From Kofleriaceae bacterium (GTDB lineage Bacteria; Myxococcota_A; Polyangia; Haliangiales; Haliangiaceae): a stretch of DNA of 59,479 bases. A program made the position numbers and the translations under genes. Below, in pieces: positions 19,235 through 31,974 of the stretch (positions within the stretch are counted from its first letter, which is position 1; each line of letters starts with the position of its first letter). The stretch spans positions 1 to 59,479 of the forward strand of contig JAGPCY010000051.1 of assembly GCA_018057825.1 (NCBI GenBank). Reading direction: 5' to 3'. The notes under the pieces are model-generated. The model saw only the letters and a program-made list of their open reading frames with translations. It was not told the DNA's origin and did no database searches.

Positions 19235-20842
19235 TCAGAAGGGCACGGCCCGCGTCTCGCAGCGCGCGAACACCGTGTCGATGCAGGTCCAGGTGCCGTC
19301 GGGGTTCGGGGTGCAGGTGCCGGTGTAGATCGGCGCACAGCTCGGCTGGCTGACGCACGCGAACTCCGAGTCGAGCTCCTCACACCGGGTCGGCGTGCCG
19401 CCGCAGTGATCGGCTGGGATGCAGTAGCCGGTGTAGCAGCCCCCGGACACGCCGGGCTGGGTGCCGGGCGGGCACACCGGCGGCGGCATCGCGCAGTCGG
19501 CCTCGGCGCAGGTGCCGGGATCGTCGGGCACGCACTCGCCACGGCACAGCTCCGGGCAGCCGGCCGGGTCGTCGCACGGCATCGGCAGGCAGCTCTCGAC
19601 GCAGTGGGTGCCCGGGCCGCAGTCGATCGCGGCGCAGCCGGCGCCGGCGTCGGGAACGCAGGTCGCGGTGCACTCGTCCATCATGCCCGGCGGCAGGCTC
19701 GGGTCGGCGGCGCACTGCAGCTCGCAGTGCGAGCCCGGGGCGCAGAAGGTGTCCTCGCAGGTGGTCGGCGGGTTCGGCACGCAGAACGGCTCGCACGCGC
19801 TCTCGCAGCCCGAGCCGTCGGGGAGCGGATCGCACGGGTGGCAGCGCTCCTCGCAGTGCGCGTCCGGGCCACACTCGAAGCCCTCGCACACGCCGGGTTG
19901 GACGAGCTGGCACTCGAAGTGGCACGGCTGGCCGCACGCCGGGTCGCCGGGGTAGCCGCACGGCGGGCAGACCTCGACGCACACGCTGTTGGGCGGGCAC
20001 TCGAGCGGGCAGAAGGTCTCGTCGGGGACGCAGGTCGCGGTGCAGGTGCCAGGACCGACCGGCGCGTCCTCGGCGCCCGAGCCGTCCGAGCCAGTGCCGG
20101 TGTCGCTGCACACCTCTTCGCAGTGGAAGCCGGGGCCGCAGTCGATCGCGGCGCACGAACCGCCCGACGGCACGCACTGGCCGAAGCACACCGCGGGGCA
20201 ATCGGCGCCACCGCCGCCACAGCCGGGCGGCGGCTGGCAGTCGCCCTGGCTCACCGTGCACTCGAAGCCGGTCGGGCAGTCCTCGTTGGCGTAGCAGCCC
20301 TGGGTGATGGGCTCCGGCTCGCACGCGACGAACACGCCGGTGCCGCTGTAGCCGTCGTCGGGGCGATCCTCCCCGGAGTAGATCGCGACGCAGTCGTTGT
20401 GGCGCGAGCAGCCGTAGCCGTCGAGGCCCTGGCAGGCCTCGCCGGGCGCCGCCGGACCCGACGGCGCGATGCCGACGCAGCCCGAGAAGGTGCGGAAGCC
20501 CGGCGCGCTCGGGTCGGTCTGGAGGTACGTCGCGCGACACTCGGGCGCGGCGAAGCACGACAGCTCGTCGAGCCCCTCGCACGCGGTGAAGCACTGGGCC
20601 CAGTCGACCGGCGCCGGCGCCCCGAAGCTGTCTTCGGCCGCTCCGGCCGGGACGGCGTCGCCGCAGTTCGGTCCACCGCCGATGAACTCGCACTGGTTGG
20701 TCTGCGGGTTGCGGAGTCCGGCGGCCTCCGCCGCCCCCTCCCACAGGCAGTCGTCGTCGTCGCCACCGAAGTAGAGGGTACAGCCGGAGGCGGTGGTCGC
20801 GACGGCGGCGGCCACCAGGGTTCGACAGAGCCAGCGGGTCAT
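19235..20842 (-). CDS. Cysteine-rich secreted lipoprotein with tandem Cys repeats
   Basis: 535 aa from ATG 20842, preceded by AGGAG with 6-nt spacing. A signal peptide with lipobox ATTASGC indicates a lipoprotein. The mature part is packed with Cys (roughly one in ten residues) in irregular repeats such as CAAIDCGPGxHC, CTATCVP and CEGFECGPDAHC. They resemble the Cys-rich/EGF-like repeat proteins common on myxobacterial surfaces. No catalytic motif is seen; an adhesin or structural surface role is inferred. Its 3' end sits 2 nt from the hairpin repeat block, and the gene stands alone, divergent from the DUF2760-Hsp70 pair. Confidence 0.82.
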   Translation of the reverse strand: MTRWLCRTLVAAAVATTASGCTLYFGGDDDDCLWEGAAEAAGLRNPQTNQCEFIGGGPNCGDAVPAGAAEDSFGAPAPVDWAQCFTACEGLDELSCFAAPECRATYLQTDPSAPGFRTFSGCVGIAPSGPAAPGEACQGLDGYGCSRHNDCVAIYSGEDRPDDGYSGTGVFVACEPEPITQGCYANEDCPTGFECTVSQGDCQPPPGCGGGGADCPAVCFGQCVPSGGSCAAIDCGPGFHCEEVCSDTGTGSDGSGAEDAPVGPGTCTATCVPDETFCPLECPPNSVCVEVCPPCGYPGDPACGQPCHFECQLVQPGVCEGFECGPDAHCEERCHPCDPLPDGSGCESACEPFCVPNPPTTCEDTFCAPGSHCELQCAADPSLPPGMMDECTATCVPDAGAGCAAIDCGPGTHCVESCLPMPCDDPAGCPELCRGECVPDDPGTCAEADCAMPPPVCPPGTQPGVSGGCYTGYCIPADHCGGTPTRCEELDSEFACVSQPSCAPIYTGTCTPNPDGTWTCIDTVFARCETRAVPF

Positions 20843-21073
20843 GGCGGTCTCCTGCGGGGAGGTAGAGGATGATAGGCGAAAACGCACGGTGATCGGAGCC
20901 GAACCACGAGCAAGCCTCAGGCCACCGTCGTCGGGGTTGGTAACGAGTTGATCTGTCAGCGCCGGGTGGGCGCGGGTGCGCCATCCGTCACGGATCGGGC
21001 CTCGGGCGATGACAGATTTCCGAGGCTTGACTTGAGGGTGATCGCGGTTTACCCACGCCCGGAGATCGCATCC

Positions 21074-21720
21074 ATGTCCCGTATCGGCCTGGCGTTTTCG
21101 TCCTTCTTCCGCCTGCTCTTCGGCAAGCCCCTGCGGCCCGAGGTCGCGGCGTTCCTGCCCGAGCCGGCGCGCTTGCCGCCGCCGGCCGACCCTGGGCCCA
21201 AGGCCGCCAAGCCCGAGCCCGCCGACCCGGGGCCCAAGGCCGCCAAGCCCGAGCCGGCCGACCCTGGTCCCAAGGCCGCCAAGCCCGAGCCAGGGGCCCG
21301 GCCCGAGCCGGCCCCGGCGCCGCGCAAGGCCGACGGCAACGCCCACCGCGACGGCGCGTTGGCCCTGCTCGCGCTGCTCCAGCGCGACGGCCGCCTGATC
21401 GACTTCCTGCGCGAGCCGCTCGACGGCTTCTCCGACGCCGACATCGGCGCCGCCGCGCGCGACGTCCACCGCGGCTGCAAGAAGGTCCTCGATCAATACG
21501 TGACCCTCGAGCCGGTCATGGCCGGCGCCGACGACGCGCCGGTGACGGTGCCCAAGGGCTTCGACCCCGCCGAGGTCCGCCTGATCGGCGAGGCCAAGGG
21601 CGAGCCGCCGTTCCGCGGCGCCCTGCGCCACCACGGCTGGCGCGCGACCAAGGCCCAGCTGCCGACGTTGACCGACGGCGTCGATCGCACGATCGTCGCG
21701 CCGGCCGAGGTCGAGCTGTC

Positions 21721-21724
<4 letters not shown>
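21074..21724 (+). CDS. DUF2760 domain protein
   Basis: 216 aa from ATG 21074 with GGAG about 9 nt upstream. The N-terminus has an amphipathic FFRLLFGKPL segment. Then comes a Pro/Lys/Glu linker made of three 12-residue repeats ADPGPKAAKPEP, encoded by a 36-bp tandem DNA repeat at about 21185-21296. The C-terminal about 120 residues match DUF2760 (LLALLQRDGRLIDFLREPL, RDVHRGCKKVL, TLEPV). DUF2760 genes typically precede a divergent Hsp70 gene, as here: the stop overlaps the Hsp70 start (GTGA, 21721-21724). A co-chaperone-like role is inferred, not shown. Confidence 0.9.
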
Positions 21725-23487
<1,763 letters not shown>

Positions 23488-23521
23488 TCGCCGCGCCCGC
23501 CGCGCCCGCCGCGCCGCGCGA

Positions 23522-25177
23522 TCACCGCGCCAGGATCGCGATCGACGAGCCGGGCAGCTCGACTCGGAACGCGTTGGTCGCCACCGGCGTCAGCGCGGCG
23601 CCGGCGGTGATCGTCGCGCCGGCCGCGGTCAGGTCCCAGCGGTCGAGGCGATCGAGCGTGCGAGGCGCGGCCACCGTCAGGCCCACCGTGACCGGTCCCG
23701 GGTCCTTGTTGATGAGCACGATCACCTGGCGACCGCCGAAGTCGTCGTCGGACGCGTAGGCCGTGACCCGGGCGACGTCGGAGGTGGCGGCCGCGACGCT
23801 GGTGCCACCGAAGCGCGCCCCGGCGCCGTCGTAGTTGGTGAACACCCGCAGCCCGGCGAGCAGGAACCGCTCCTGGGCCGGCGAGCGCAAGAGCCACAGG
23901 GTCGCCAGGCCGACCCGCTCGCGGCCGAACACCCCGAGCACGTCGGCGGTGGCCAGGGCCCCGCTCACGTGATCGCCGCCGCCGTAGTTCCACTCCGAGA
24001 ACGCCAGCGCTGGCGCGGTGCCGTCGCCGCCGAGCTGCTCGCGCAGCCACGGCAAGAGCGCGATCGGCCCGCCGACCACGTCGCGGACGATCCAGCTATC
24101 CTCGGCGTAGGTCGGATCCCACAGCGACCGCGGCGCCTGGACCCGGGCCGCCGCGCCGGCCGCGCCGCTGGCGTCGCTGATGCGCACGCCGTCGCCGCGG
24201 GCCTCGGGATACCAGTGCAGATCGAGGTAGTCGATCAGGCGGCGTCCAGCGCTGGCCTCGGCGGCGCGGATCGCCGCCAGGAAGGTCGGGATGAACGGCC
24301 GCCCGGCGCCGTCGGGCGCGCTCTGCAGGTTCAGGTAGCCGGCGTAGCCGTAGCTGACGAAGCCCAGGACCTCGGCGGCCGGCCAGGCGTCCTTGACCGC
24401 CGCGGCGTAGGCCAGCGTGCGCTCGGTCAGCTCGGCGTAGGTCACCGGCTGCGGGTGGATGCGGGCGTGGGTCGACGACCACAGGTCGGGTTCGTTATCG
24501 AGATCGACCAGGACCCGGACGTCGCCCCAGGTCCGCCGCAGGTAGTCGATGGCCTCGTCCTGGTAGACGTCGCGGTCGGTGAGGTCGGGGCTGGCCGCGA
24601 ACGGTCGGCCCTTGCGGGCGTGGTTGGCGACGAAGCGCGTGGTCAGGTAGTCGGCGCCCGAGTTGCGGACATCGCCGACGCAGGCCGGCGGGCCCTGGCC
24701 GCCGTCGCCGCGGTCGTCGTGATCGGCGGCGACGTGATCGACGATCGGCACGGTCACCAGCGCGGCGGTGCCGCGGGCGCGGGCGTCGTCGAGGAGCTCG
24801 CGGTAGGCCGCGGCCGGCGGCGAGCCCGGGCCGCCGAAGGTTCGATCGTTCTGGTGGCAGTAGTCGCTGCCGGCGTTGGAGGCGTTGTTCTCCCAGTTGT
24901 ACGCGGTCAGGCGGTTGCCGCCCGCGCGCACCACGGTCGGCCGATCGCGCGCGACGTCGGCGCCGCCGTTCACGCCGTAGATGAGCGGCGAGATCGCGAC
25001 TCGCGCGCGATCGACGCGGACGTCGACCCGGAGGTCGGCGGCGCCGGGATCGCCGGGCTCGACGATCGTCCCCAGGTCGCCGTCGACGCCGGCGTCGGTC
25101 GCGGTCGAGCCGCCGTCGTCGCCTCCGCAGGCCGACAGCGAAGTGAGGGCGGCGGCGACGAGCAGCGGGGCGCGCAT
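23522..25177 (-). CDS. Glycoside hydrolase family 44 lipoprotein
   Basis: 551 aa. The signal peptide with lipobox LSAC is followed by an Asp/Gly-rich linker and a GH44 catalytic barrel. The general acid/base Glu lies in VDLDNEPDLW (about residue 230) and the nucleophile Glu in LAFSEWNYGG (about 365). Other family landmarks are ISPLIYGVNGG, the AYNWENNASNAG substrate loop and DYLDLHWYPE. GH44 enzymes cleave beta-1,4-glucans such as cellulose, xyloglucan or mannan. As a surface lipoprotein it would attack plant-type polysaccharide at the cell exterior. It stands alone, convergent with the Hsp70 gene. Confidence 0.93.
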   Translation of the reverse strand: MRAPLLVAAALTSLSACGGDDGGSTATDAGVDGDLGTIVEPGDPGAADLRVDVRVDRARVAISPLIYGVNGGADVARDRPTVVRAGGNRLTAYNWENNASNAGSDYCHQNDRTFGGPGSPPAAAYRELLDDARARGTAALVTVPIVDHVAADHDDRGDGGQGPPACVGDVRNSGADYLTTRFVANHARKGRPFAASPDLTDRDVYQDEAIDYLRRTWGDVRVLVDLDNEPDLWSSTHARIHPQPVTYAELTERTLAYAAAVKDAWPAAEVLGFVSYGYAGYLNLQSAPDGAGRPFIPTFLAAIRAAEASAGRRLIDYLDLHWYPEARGDGVRISDASGAAGAAARVQAPRSLWDPTYAEDSWIVRDVVGGPIALLPWLREQLGGDGTAPALAFSEWNYGGGDHVSGALATADVLGVFGRERVGLATLWLLRSPAQERFLLAGLRVFTNYDGAGARFGGTSVAAATSDVARVTAYASDDDFGGRQVIVLINKDPGPVTVGLTVAAPRTLDRLDRWDLTAAGATITAGAALTPVATNAFRVELPGSSIAILAR

Positions 25178-25186
25178 GCCCCGACT

Positions 25187-27475
<2,289 letters not shown>

Positions 27476-27535
27476 GGCTCGACCCTACTCCGATCTGCAG
27501 TCGACGGCGCGCGCCGGCGGCGGTAGCCTGGAGTC

Positions 27536-27769
27536 ATGAAGATCGAGATCTACTTCTGCTCGATGTGAGGCTATCGCGCCAAGGCGGCCCGTGCGGCTGC
27601 CCAGATCGAGAAGGCCTTCGGCACCAAGCCCAGTCTCCACCACGGCGGGCGCGGCGAGTTCACGATCCGCGTCGACGATCGGATCGTGTTCGACAAGGCC
27701 ACGCGCGGTGGCTTCCCGACCGACGGTGAGGCGGTCGACGCGGTGCGGGCCGTGGTCGCCGGCGGGTAG
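27536..27769 (+). CDS. SelW-like (Rdx family) selenoprotein with in-frame UGA
   Basis: 77 aa if TGA 27566-27568 is read as selenocysteine; TAG stops at 27767-27769. It starts MKIEIYFCSM, then U, then GYRAKAARAAAQIEKAFG and an RGEFTIRVDDRIVFDK strand. This is the thioredoxin-fold Rdx/SelW/SelT family, where the redox motif is CxxC or CxxU: here Cys-Ser-Met-Sec sits exactly at that position. The downstream frame stays open with family-like sequence for 66 codons, and a SECIS-like hairpin follows the UGA. Standard gene finding would miss the gene or truncate it after 10 codons. The cognate selA/B/C/D genes are not in this window. A Cys homologue or pseudogene is the alternative. Confidence 0.85.
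27583..27601 (+). promoter_or_regulatory. Bacterial SECIS-like hairpin after the in-frame UGA
   Basis: A 7-bp stem GGCGGCC/GGCTGCC with one G-U pair encloses a 5-base loop CGTGC. The loop begins 22 nt after the UGA, with G at its second position. This fits the general bacterial SECIS pattern (stem-loop 16-37 nt downstream, G among the first two loop bases). SelB binding is inferred. Confidence 0.6.
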
Positions 27770-27781
27770 GTCGCCTGCGGG

Positions 27782-28168
27782 TCACCGGGAGGCGGCCGCG
27801 CGCTCCCGCGCCAGCGCCAGCCAGCGTCCGACGATCGAATCCGGCCGGGCCTCGATCGACGGCACGGCCGGGCTCGCGGCAGCGGTGGGTGCCGCGGTCA
27901 ACGCGTTCGGCGCGGCCGGCATGGTGGGCGCGGTGGGCTTGGCCGTCGGTGTGACGGCCGACGTCGCGGTCGGCGTCGACGCCGCGCCGACCGCCGGGGT
28001 CATCGGCACGCGGAGGTCGCAGCGGACGCCTTCGGGAGCGCCGAGGCACCAGGTCTTGCCGAGGACGGTGAAGGCGCGGCCGGCCCGCTCCGCATGGGCG
28101 GGGACAGCGGCCGTGGTCCCCAGCGTGAGGATCGAGGCGAGGGCGAGGGCGAGGGTGGAACGACGCAT
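27782..28168 (-). CDS. Small secreted protein, Ala/Pro/Thr-rich
   Basis: 128 aa from ATG 28168 with a strong AAGGAG ribosome site about 8 nt upstream. A clear signal peptide ends at VPAHA. The mature protein begins with a short domain with two cysteines (TWCLGAPEGVRCDLRVP), then about 60 residues of Ala/Pro/Thr repeats and a basic C-terminal helix (IVGRWLALARERAA). I do not recognise a family. It is convergent with the selenoprotein (12 nt apart) and divergent from the esterase-like lipoprotein at 28395. Confidence 0.75.
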   Translation of the reverse strand: MRRSTLALALASILTLGTTAAVPAHAERAGRAFTVLGKTWCLGAPEGVRCDLRVPMTPAVGAASTPTATSAVTPTAKPTAPTMPAAPNALTAAPTAAASPAVPSIEARPDSIVGRWLALARERAAASR

Positions 28169-28394
28169 GGCTCTCTCCTTTCTTCTCGGGTGGGTCGGCG
28201 CCGCGCGGCTTTGGCAACTCACCGGGCCTGCGGCGCCGTAGCCGCGACCATGTGCACGCCGGTCGCGGTCGGCAAGGGGGGGCGCGCACGTCCCGCCACG
28301 CCGGCGCCGCCGGGACCTCGCGGTCCCGGTGACCGCCCCGCGCCGCGTCCAGGGTTGGCCTCGGGCCGGCACGGCACCTGCAAAATCCCCCGCC

Positions 28395-29876
28395 ATGCGC
28401 CACGCCATCTTCGCCTGCTGGTTCGTCGCTGCCTGCGGCAACGTCGCGACGCCGAGTGCGCTCGACGCGGGCGGCGACCCCGACGGCGGTTCGGCCGCCG
28501 ATGCCGCGCCGCCGCCCGACGCCGCGGTCGCCCCCGACGCCGCGCCGGCGCCGTGGATCGGCGATGTCCTGGACTGCGGGACCCCGGCCGCCGCCGGTGG
28601 GCTGGCCCCCGGCAGCGAGCTGCAGCGGGTCGACCTGGACCCGATCGCCTTTCCCGGGGCGGTGTGCAACGACGGCACCCGCGGGTTCTTCTACGTCCGC
28701 CCGGCCGCGACCGCGGCGGCCCGCGACCGCTGGGTGATCCAGCTCCAGGGCGGCGGTGGCTGCGGCAGCGCCGATAGCTGCGCGGCCCGCTGGTGCTCGG
28801 TCGACACCAACTTCGGCATGACCCAGATGACCAACACGCTGTCGCCGGCCCGCGGCATCAACGGCCAAGGCCTCCTGGCCCGCGGCGGTGCGCTCGGGGA
28901 GCCCAACGCCCTCGGCGACGGCAACCAGGTCTTCATCCGGTACTGCTCGAGCGACGTCTGGGCCGGGACCGCCGGCCCGGTCGAGGTCGACGGCCACCAC
29001 CCGGTGTCGGGCGCCCCCGTGCGCTTCCGGATCGCGTTCGCCGGCGCCACGATCCTCGACGCCGTGCTCGCCACCTTGCGTCGCGACGGCGCGGCCCCGC
29101 CGCCGTACACCCTGGGCGGTGCTGCGATCGAGCTGCCCGACCTCGATGACGCCACGGCGGTGGTCCTGGCCGGCGCCTCGGCCGGCGGCGCCGGCACGAT
29201 CCGGAACGCCGATCGCGTGCGCGACTACCTGCGCGCCCACAACCGCGGCTGCGGCGGCGCGGCCTGTCCGCTCGCCTACCTGGCGATCATCGACTCGATC
29301 CTGAAGCCCGACCTCGCCGACCTCGACTGGACGAACGCCCGGCCATGCACCGAGGGCGGGTTGTGCTCGTATCAGGCCGCCATGGTCGCCGACGACGGCG
29401 CCCTCCACGGTCGCCTACCCGAGGCGAGCTGCCTCGCCTGGCACGCCGCCAACGCCCCGGCCACCGCCTGGCAATGCAACGACGACGGCCACCTGGTGCG
29501 GTCGCACCTGACCTCGCCGTTCGTCGTGCGGATGGGCCTGACCGACGAGCTGATCTCGTCGAACCTGATCGACGCCGGGTTCGCGGTGCCCGGTCGGGGA
29601 CCGCTGACGGTGCCGCTCTTCGCCGAGCTGGTGGCCAGCGAGCTGTTGGCGTTGCCCGGCTCGAGTCCCGAGGAGCCCTTCGCCCGCCCGCCGGCGGTCT
29701 ACGGCCCGCGGTGCGACAAGCACGAGACCCTGTCGAGCGACGAGGCCACCTTCGGTGTCACCGTGGTCGCCGCCGGCGCGCCGCGGACCTTCGGGCAGGT
29801 GATCGCGGCGTTCCTGGGCGCGGGTGGGCCGACGGCCGCCGTGTGGGCCGCCGGCGATCCGATCGACTGTCAGTGA
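28395..29876 (+). CDS. Pectin acetylesterase/Notum-family lipoprotein
   Basis: 493 aa from ATG 28395. The signal peptide ends in lipobox VAAC and is followed by an Asp/Ala/Pro linker. The alpha/beta hydrolase domain has the family's oxyanion motif IQLQGGGGCGSADSCAAR, the nucleophile elbow VLAGASAGGAG and a late His region near CDKHETLS. Plant and bacterial PAEs and animal Notum share this layout and remove acyl groups from polysaccharides or proteins. An exported carbohydrate esterase fits the nearby GH44 lipoprotein, though they are 3 kb apart. Its stop is 1 nt from the first tRNA of the minus-strand array. Confidence 0.85.
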   Translation: MRHAIFACWFVAACGNVATPSALDAGGDPDGGSAADAAPPPDAAVAPDAAPAPWIGDVLDCGTPAAAGGLAPGSELQRVDLDPIAFPGAVCNDGTRGFFYVRPAATAAARDRWVIQLQGGGGCGSADSCAARWCSVDTNFGMTQMTNTLSPARGINGQGLLARGGALGEPNALGDGNQVFIRYCSSDVWAGTAGPVEVDGHHPVSGAPVRFRIAFAGATILDAVLATLRRDGAAPPPYTLGGAAIELPDLDDATAVVLAGASAGGAGTIRNADRVRDYLRAHNRGCGGAACPLAYLAIIDSILKPDLADLDWTNARPCTEGGLCSYQAAMVADDGALHGRLPEASCLAWHAANAPATAWQCNDDGHLVRSHLTSPFVVRMGLTDELISSNLIDAGFAVPGRGPLTVPLFAELVASELLALPGSSPEEPFARPPAVYGPRCDKHETLSSDEATFGVTVVAAGAPRTFGQVIAAFLGAGGPTAAVWAAGDPIDCQ

Positions 29877-29877
29877 G

Positions 29878-29949
29878 TGCCCACGGCGGGAGTCGAACCC
29901 GCACCGTCGGGTTGAAAAGCCGACGTCCTGGCCGCTAGACGACGTGGGC
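29878..29949 (-). tRNA. tRNA-Glu(TTC)
   Basis: Last gene of the array in transcription order. Acceptor GCCCACG/CGTGGGC, loop TTTTCAA giving anticodon TTC, T-loop TTCGACT. The innermost anticodon-stem pair is C-C mismatched. CCA is not encoded. The convergent esterase gene ends at 29876. Confidence 0.85.
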
Positions 29950-29960
29950 GTAGTGCCACC

Positions 29961-30160
29961 GGCCTCGGTCTCGGCCTCGGTCTCGGTCTCGGTCTCGGCC
30001 TCGGTCTCAACCTCAACCTCGGCCTCGGTCTCGGCCTCGGCCTCGGTCTCCGTCTCGGCCTCGGTCTCGGTCTCGGCCTCGGTCTCGGCCTCGGTCTCGG
30101 TCTCGGTCTCGGCTTCGGTCTCGGCCTCGGCCTCGGTCTCGGCCTCGGCCTCGGCCTCGA
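29961..30160. repeat. GGTCTC/GGCCTC hexanucleotide repeat tract inside the array
   Basis: 200 bases of near-perfect 6-base units (TCGGTC, TCGGCC; reverse complement of GAGACC/GAGGCC) between tRNA-Glu and tRNA-Arg. It is the same family as the tract at 114-241 in opposite orientation. No gene is seen in it. Confidence 0.9.
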
Positions 30161-30231
30161 TGGTGCCGCCGGGCGGAATCGAACCGCCGCACCGGGCTTC
30201 GGAGACCCGGGTCGCATCCGTGCACGGTGGC
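30161..30231 (-). tRNA. tRNA-Arg(CCG), short D-arm
   Basis: Loop CTCCGAA gives CCG; stem CGGGT/GCCCG; T-loop TTCGATT; CCA encoded. The D-arm is reduced to a 3-bp stem with a 4-base loop, and acceptor pair 4-69 is an A-C mismatch, so it is a non-canonical tRNA. Confidence 0.75.
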
Positions 30232-30232
30232 G

Positions 30233-30309
30233 TGGAGCCCGTCGAGGGAGTCGAACCCTCCTCTCTCCCGTACCAGGGGAGCGTGTCCAGCCGGGAGCAC
30301 TGGACGGGC
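30233..30309 (-). tRNA. tRNA-Thr(GGT)
   Basis: Acceptor GCCCGTC/GACGGGC, anticodon stem CTCCC/GGGAG, loop CTGGTAC, T-loop TTCGACT, discriminator T, CCA encoded. Position 8 is C instead of the usual T. Confidence 0.85.
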
Positions 30310-30316
30310 GAGTACG

Positions 30317-30388
30317 TCGGGACCGAGAGGATCGAACTCTCCACGATCGCCGTGTGGGGGCGACCTCACCTCCAGGTGACTGATCCCG
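30317..30388 (-). tRNA. tRNA-Val(CAC) with C33
   Basis: Acceptor CGGGATC/GGTCCCG, stem TCGCC/GGCGA, loop CCCACAC giving CAC with C instead of T at position 33. The D-stem is TCACC/GGTGA with a 4-base loop. T-loop TTCGATC; no CCA. Confidence 0.8.
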
Positions 30389-30390
30389 TC

Positions 30391-30464
30391 TGGAGCGTCC
30401 GCCCGGAGTTGCACCGGGGTGATGCGGGTTGCAGCCGCAGGCCTCGCTGCTCGGCCACGGACGC
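30391..30464 (-). tRNA. tRNA-Cys(GCA) with T-loop TGC
   Basis: Acceptor GCGTCCG/CGGACGC, stem TGCGG/CCGCA, loop CTGCAAC, CCA encoded. The T-loop is TGCAACT, so position 55 is G where T (pseudouridine) is near-universal. Confidence 0.83.
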
Positions 30465-30468
30465 GGAG

Positions 30469-30540
30469 TGGACTCGGGGGGACTCGAACCCCCATCGCTG
30501 CCGTGCGAGGACAGCATCCTGCCTTTGGAAAGACGAGCCC
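30469..30540 (-). tRNA. tRNA-Ala(CGC)
   Basis: Acceptor GGGCTCG/CGAGTCC with one G-T pair, stem CTGTC/GGCAG, loop CTCGCAC, T-loop TTCGAGT. The D-arm pairs poorly (TCC/GGA only). No CCA. Confidence 0.78.
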
Positions 30541-30559
30541 GAGCGAAGTCTCGGTGTAG

Positions 30560-30632
30560 CGGCCCCGAAGGGAATCGAACCCTCCTCGTGCTCATAGACA
30601 GTGAGCCAACGTCGCCAGACGTATCCGGGGCC
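30560..30632 (-). tRNA. tRNA-Asp(GTC)
   Basis: Acceptor GGCCCCG/CGGGGCC, stem GCTCA/TGAGC, loop CTGTCTA, with T instead of a purine at position 37. D-stem ACGTC/GACGT with a 4-base loop. T-loop TTCGATT; no CCA. Confidence 0.83.
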
Positions 30633-30752
30633 AGGCGTCCGCGGTGGTCGCGCGCGCAGGATCGCGCGCGCGGTCGTGGACGTGGCGCGGCCATGGCCGC
30701 GCCGGGAGATGAACGACGCACGTCATCGGCGCGCTCCAGACGACGGAGCGCG

Positions 30753-30826
30753 TGGTGGAACCGGAGGGAGTCGCACCCTCGTCGCCGACACGCCAGGCCG
30801 GCATTCTCCTCCTGAACTACGGTCCC
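30753..30826 (-). tRNA. tRNA-Ala(GGC) with T-loop TGC
   Basis: Acceptor GGGACCG/CGGTTCC, anticodon stem CCGGC/GTCGG, loop CTGGCGT, CCA encoded. T-loop TGCGACT has G55. The 120 nt between this gene and tRNA-Asp hold only GC-rich palindromes such as GGCGCGGCC/GGCCGCGCC. Confidence 0.83.
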
Positions 30827-30871
30827 GAGCAGGTGAGCGCGCGCGACCGAGTGCCGGGCGCGCGGACGTCG

Positions 30872-30942
30872 TGAGGCCGGGAGGACTTGCACCTCCATCG
30901 CCGGCATGTCGCACCGGCGCTCTGCTCTTGAGCTACGGCCCC
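30872..30942 (-). tRNA. tRNA-Val(GAC) with C33 and T-loop TGC
   Basis: Acceptor GGGGCCG/CGGCCTC, D-stem GCTC/GAGC, anticodon stem CCGGT/GCCGG, loop GCGACAT giving GAC with C33. T-loop TGCAAGT has G55. The D-loop AAGAGCA lacks the usual GG. No CCA. Confidence 0.78.
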
Positions 30943-30961
30943 GTCACGGACGGTGAGGCGG

Positions 30962-31046
30962 CGGAAGGAGGGGGACTCGAACCCCCAACGTCAGCGATGA
31001 CGCACGCGATTAGCACTCGCGCTCCTCGTCCGGTCGGACTCCTTCC
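30962..31046 (-). tRNA. tRNA-Ser(GCT), long variable arm
   Basis: 85 nt class II tRNA. Acceptor GGAAGGA/TCCTTCC, stem CGCGA/TCGCG, loop GTGCTAA, variable hairpin GTCA/TGAC, T-loop TTCGAGT, discriminator G. No CCA. The most canonical of the array with tRNA-Ser(CGA), Asn and Tyr. Confidence 0.88.
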
Positions 31047-31051
31047 AGTTT

Positions 31052-31117
31052 GGGCCCGCGAAAACCCAGCTCGGCCGAACTCGCGGTCGTCGACCGACGT
31101 GTTCATTTCGCGGGCCC
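31052..31117 (-). ncRNA. Candidate 66-nt structured RNA with 12-bp terminal stem
   Basis: GGGCCCGCGAAA at 31052-31063 and its perfect reverse complement at 31106-31117 close a 42-base loop containing a CGGTC/GACCG hairpin. It lies between the two tRNA-Ser genes. The 12-bp helix matches the length of an acceptor plus T-stem minihelix. The strand is assumed from the array; expression is unknown. Confidence 0.35.
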
Positions 31118-31131
31118 TGACGTTCCAGAAG

Positions 31132-31222
31132 CGAAGGGGGAGGGAGTTGAACCCCCAAGGCACCTCGCGGTGCTCGCGCGGTTTTCGAGACCGGCGCCGT
31201 CGCCACATCGGCTTGCCCCTCC
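31132..31222 (-). tRNA. tRNA-Ser(CGA), long variable arm
   Basis: 91 nt class II tRNA. Acceptor GGAGGGG/CCCCTTC, loop CTCGAAA, variable hairpin GCACC/GGTGC, T-loop TTCAACT. The outer anticodon-stem pair is C-C. No CCA. Confidence 0.85.
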
Positions 31223-31335
31223 GGGGCGTGGGGCGGGCCCCCACGCGGGCGGTCGCGGACGGCGGTGCATCAGCCGCCGCGGCCGCGGTCGCCACCACGC
31301 CGGGGCAGGTGCGCCCACCGCCGGCGTCGTCACGG

Positions 31336-31884
<549 letters not shown>

Positions 31885-31974
31885 CGGCCGTGATGCTTCC
31901 TTTCACCGGTTCTTGAGACAGCGCGCGGTCCGGCCGGCGCGCGCCATCGGCCCGCATCGTGCGGGCAAGCTTCG

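Noticed and set aside
18959-20872. 637-aa plus-strand frame opposite the Cys-rich lipoprotein
   Set aside because: Val/Ala/Arg-rich antisense frame; the minus strand has a signal peptide, a ribosome site and Cys repeats.
27536-27568. Pseudogene or 10-codon frame ending at the TGA
   Set aside because: The UGA sits exactly at the CxxU position, the frame continues with family sequence, and a SECIS-like hairpin follows.
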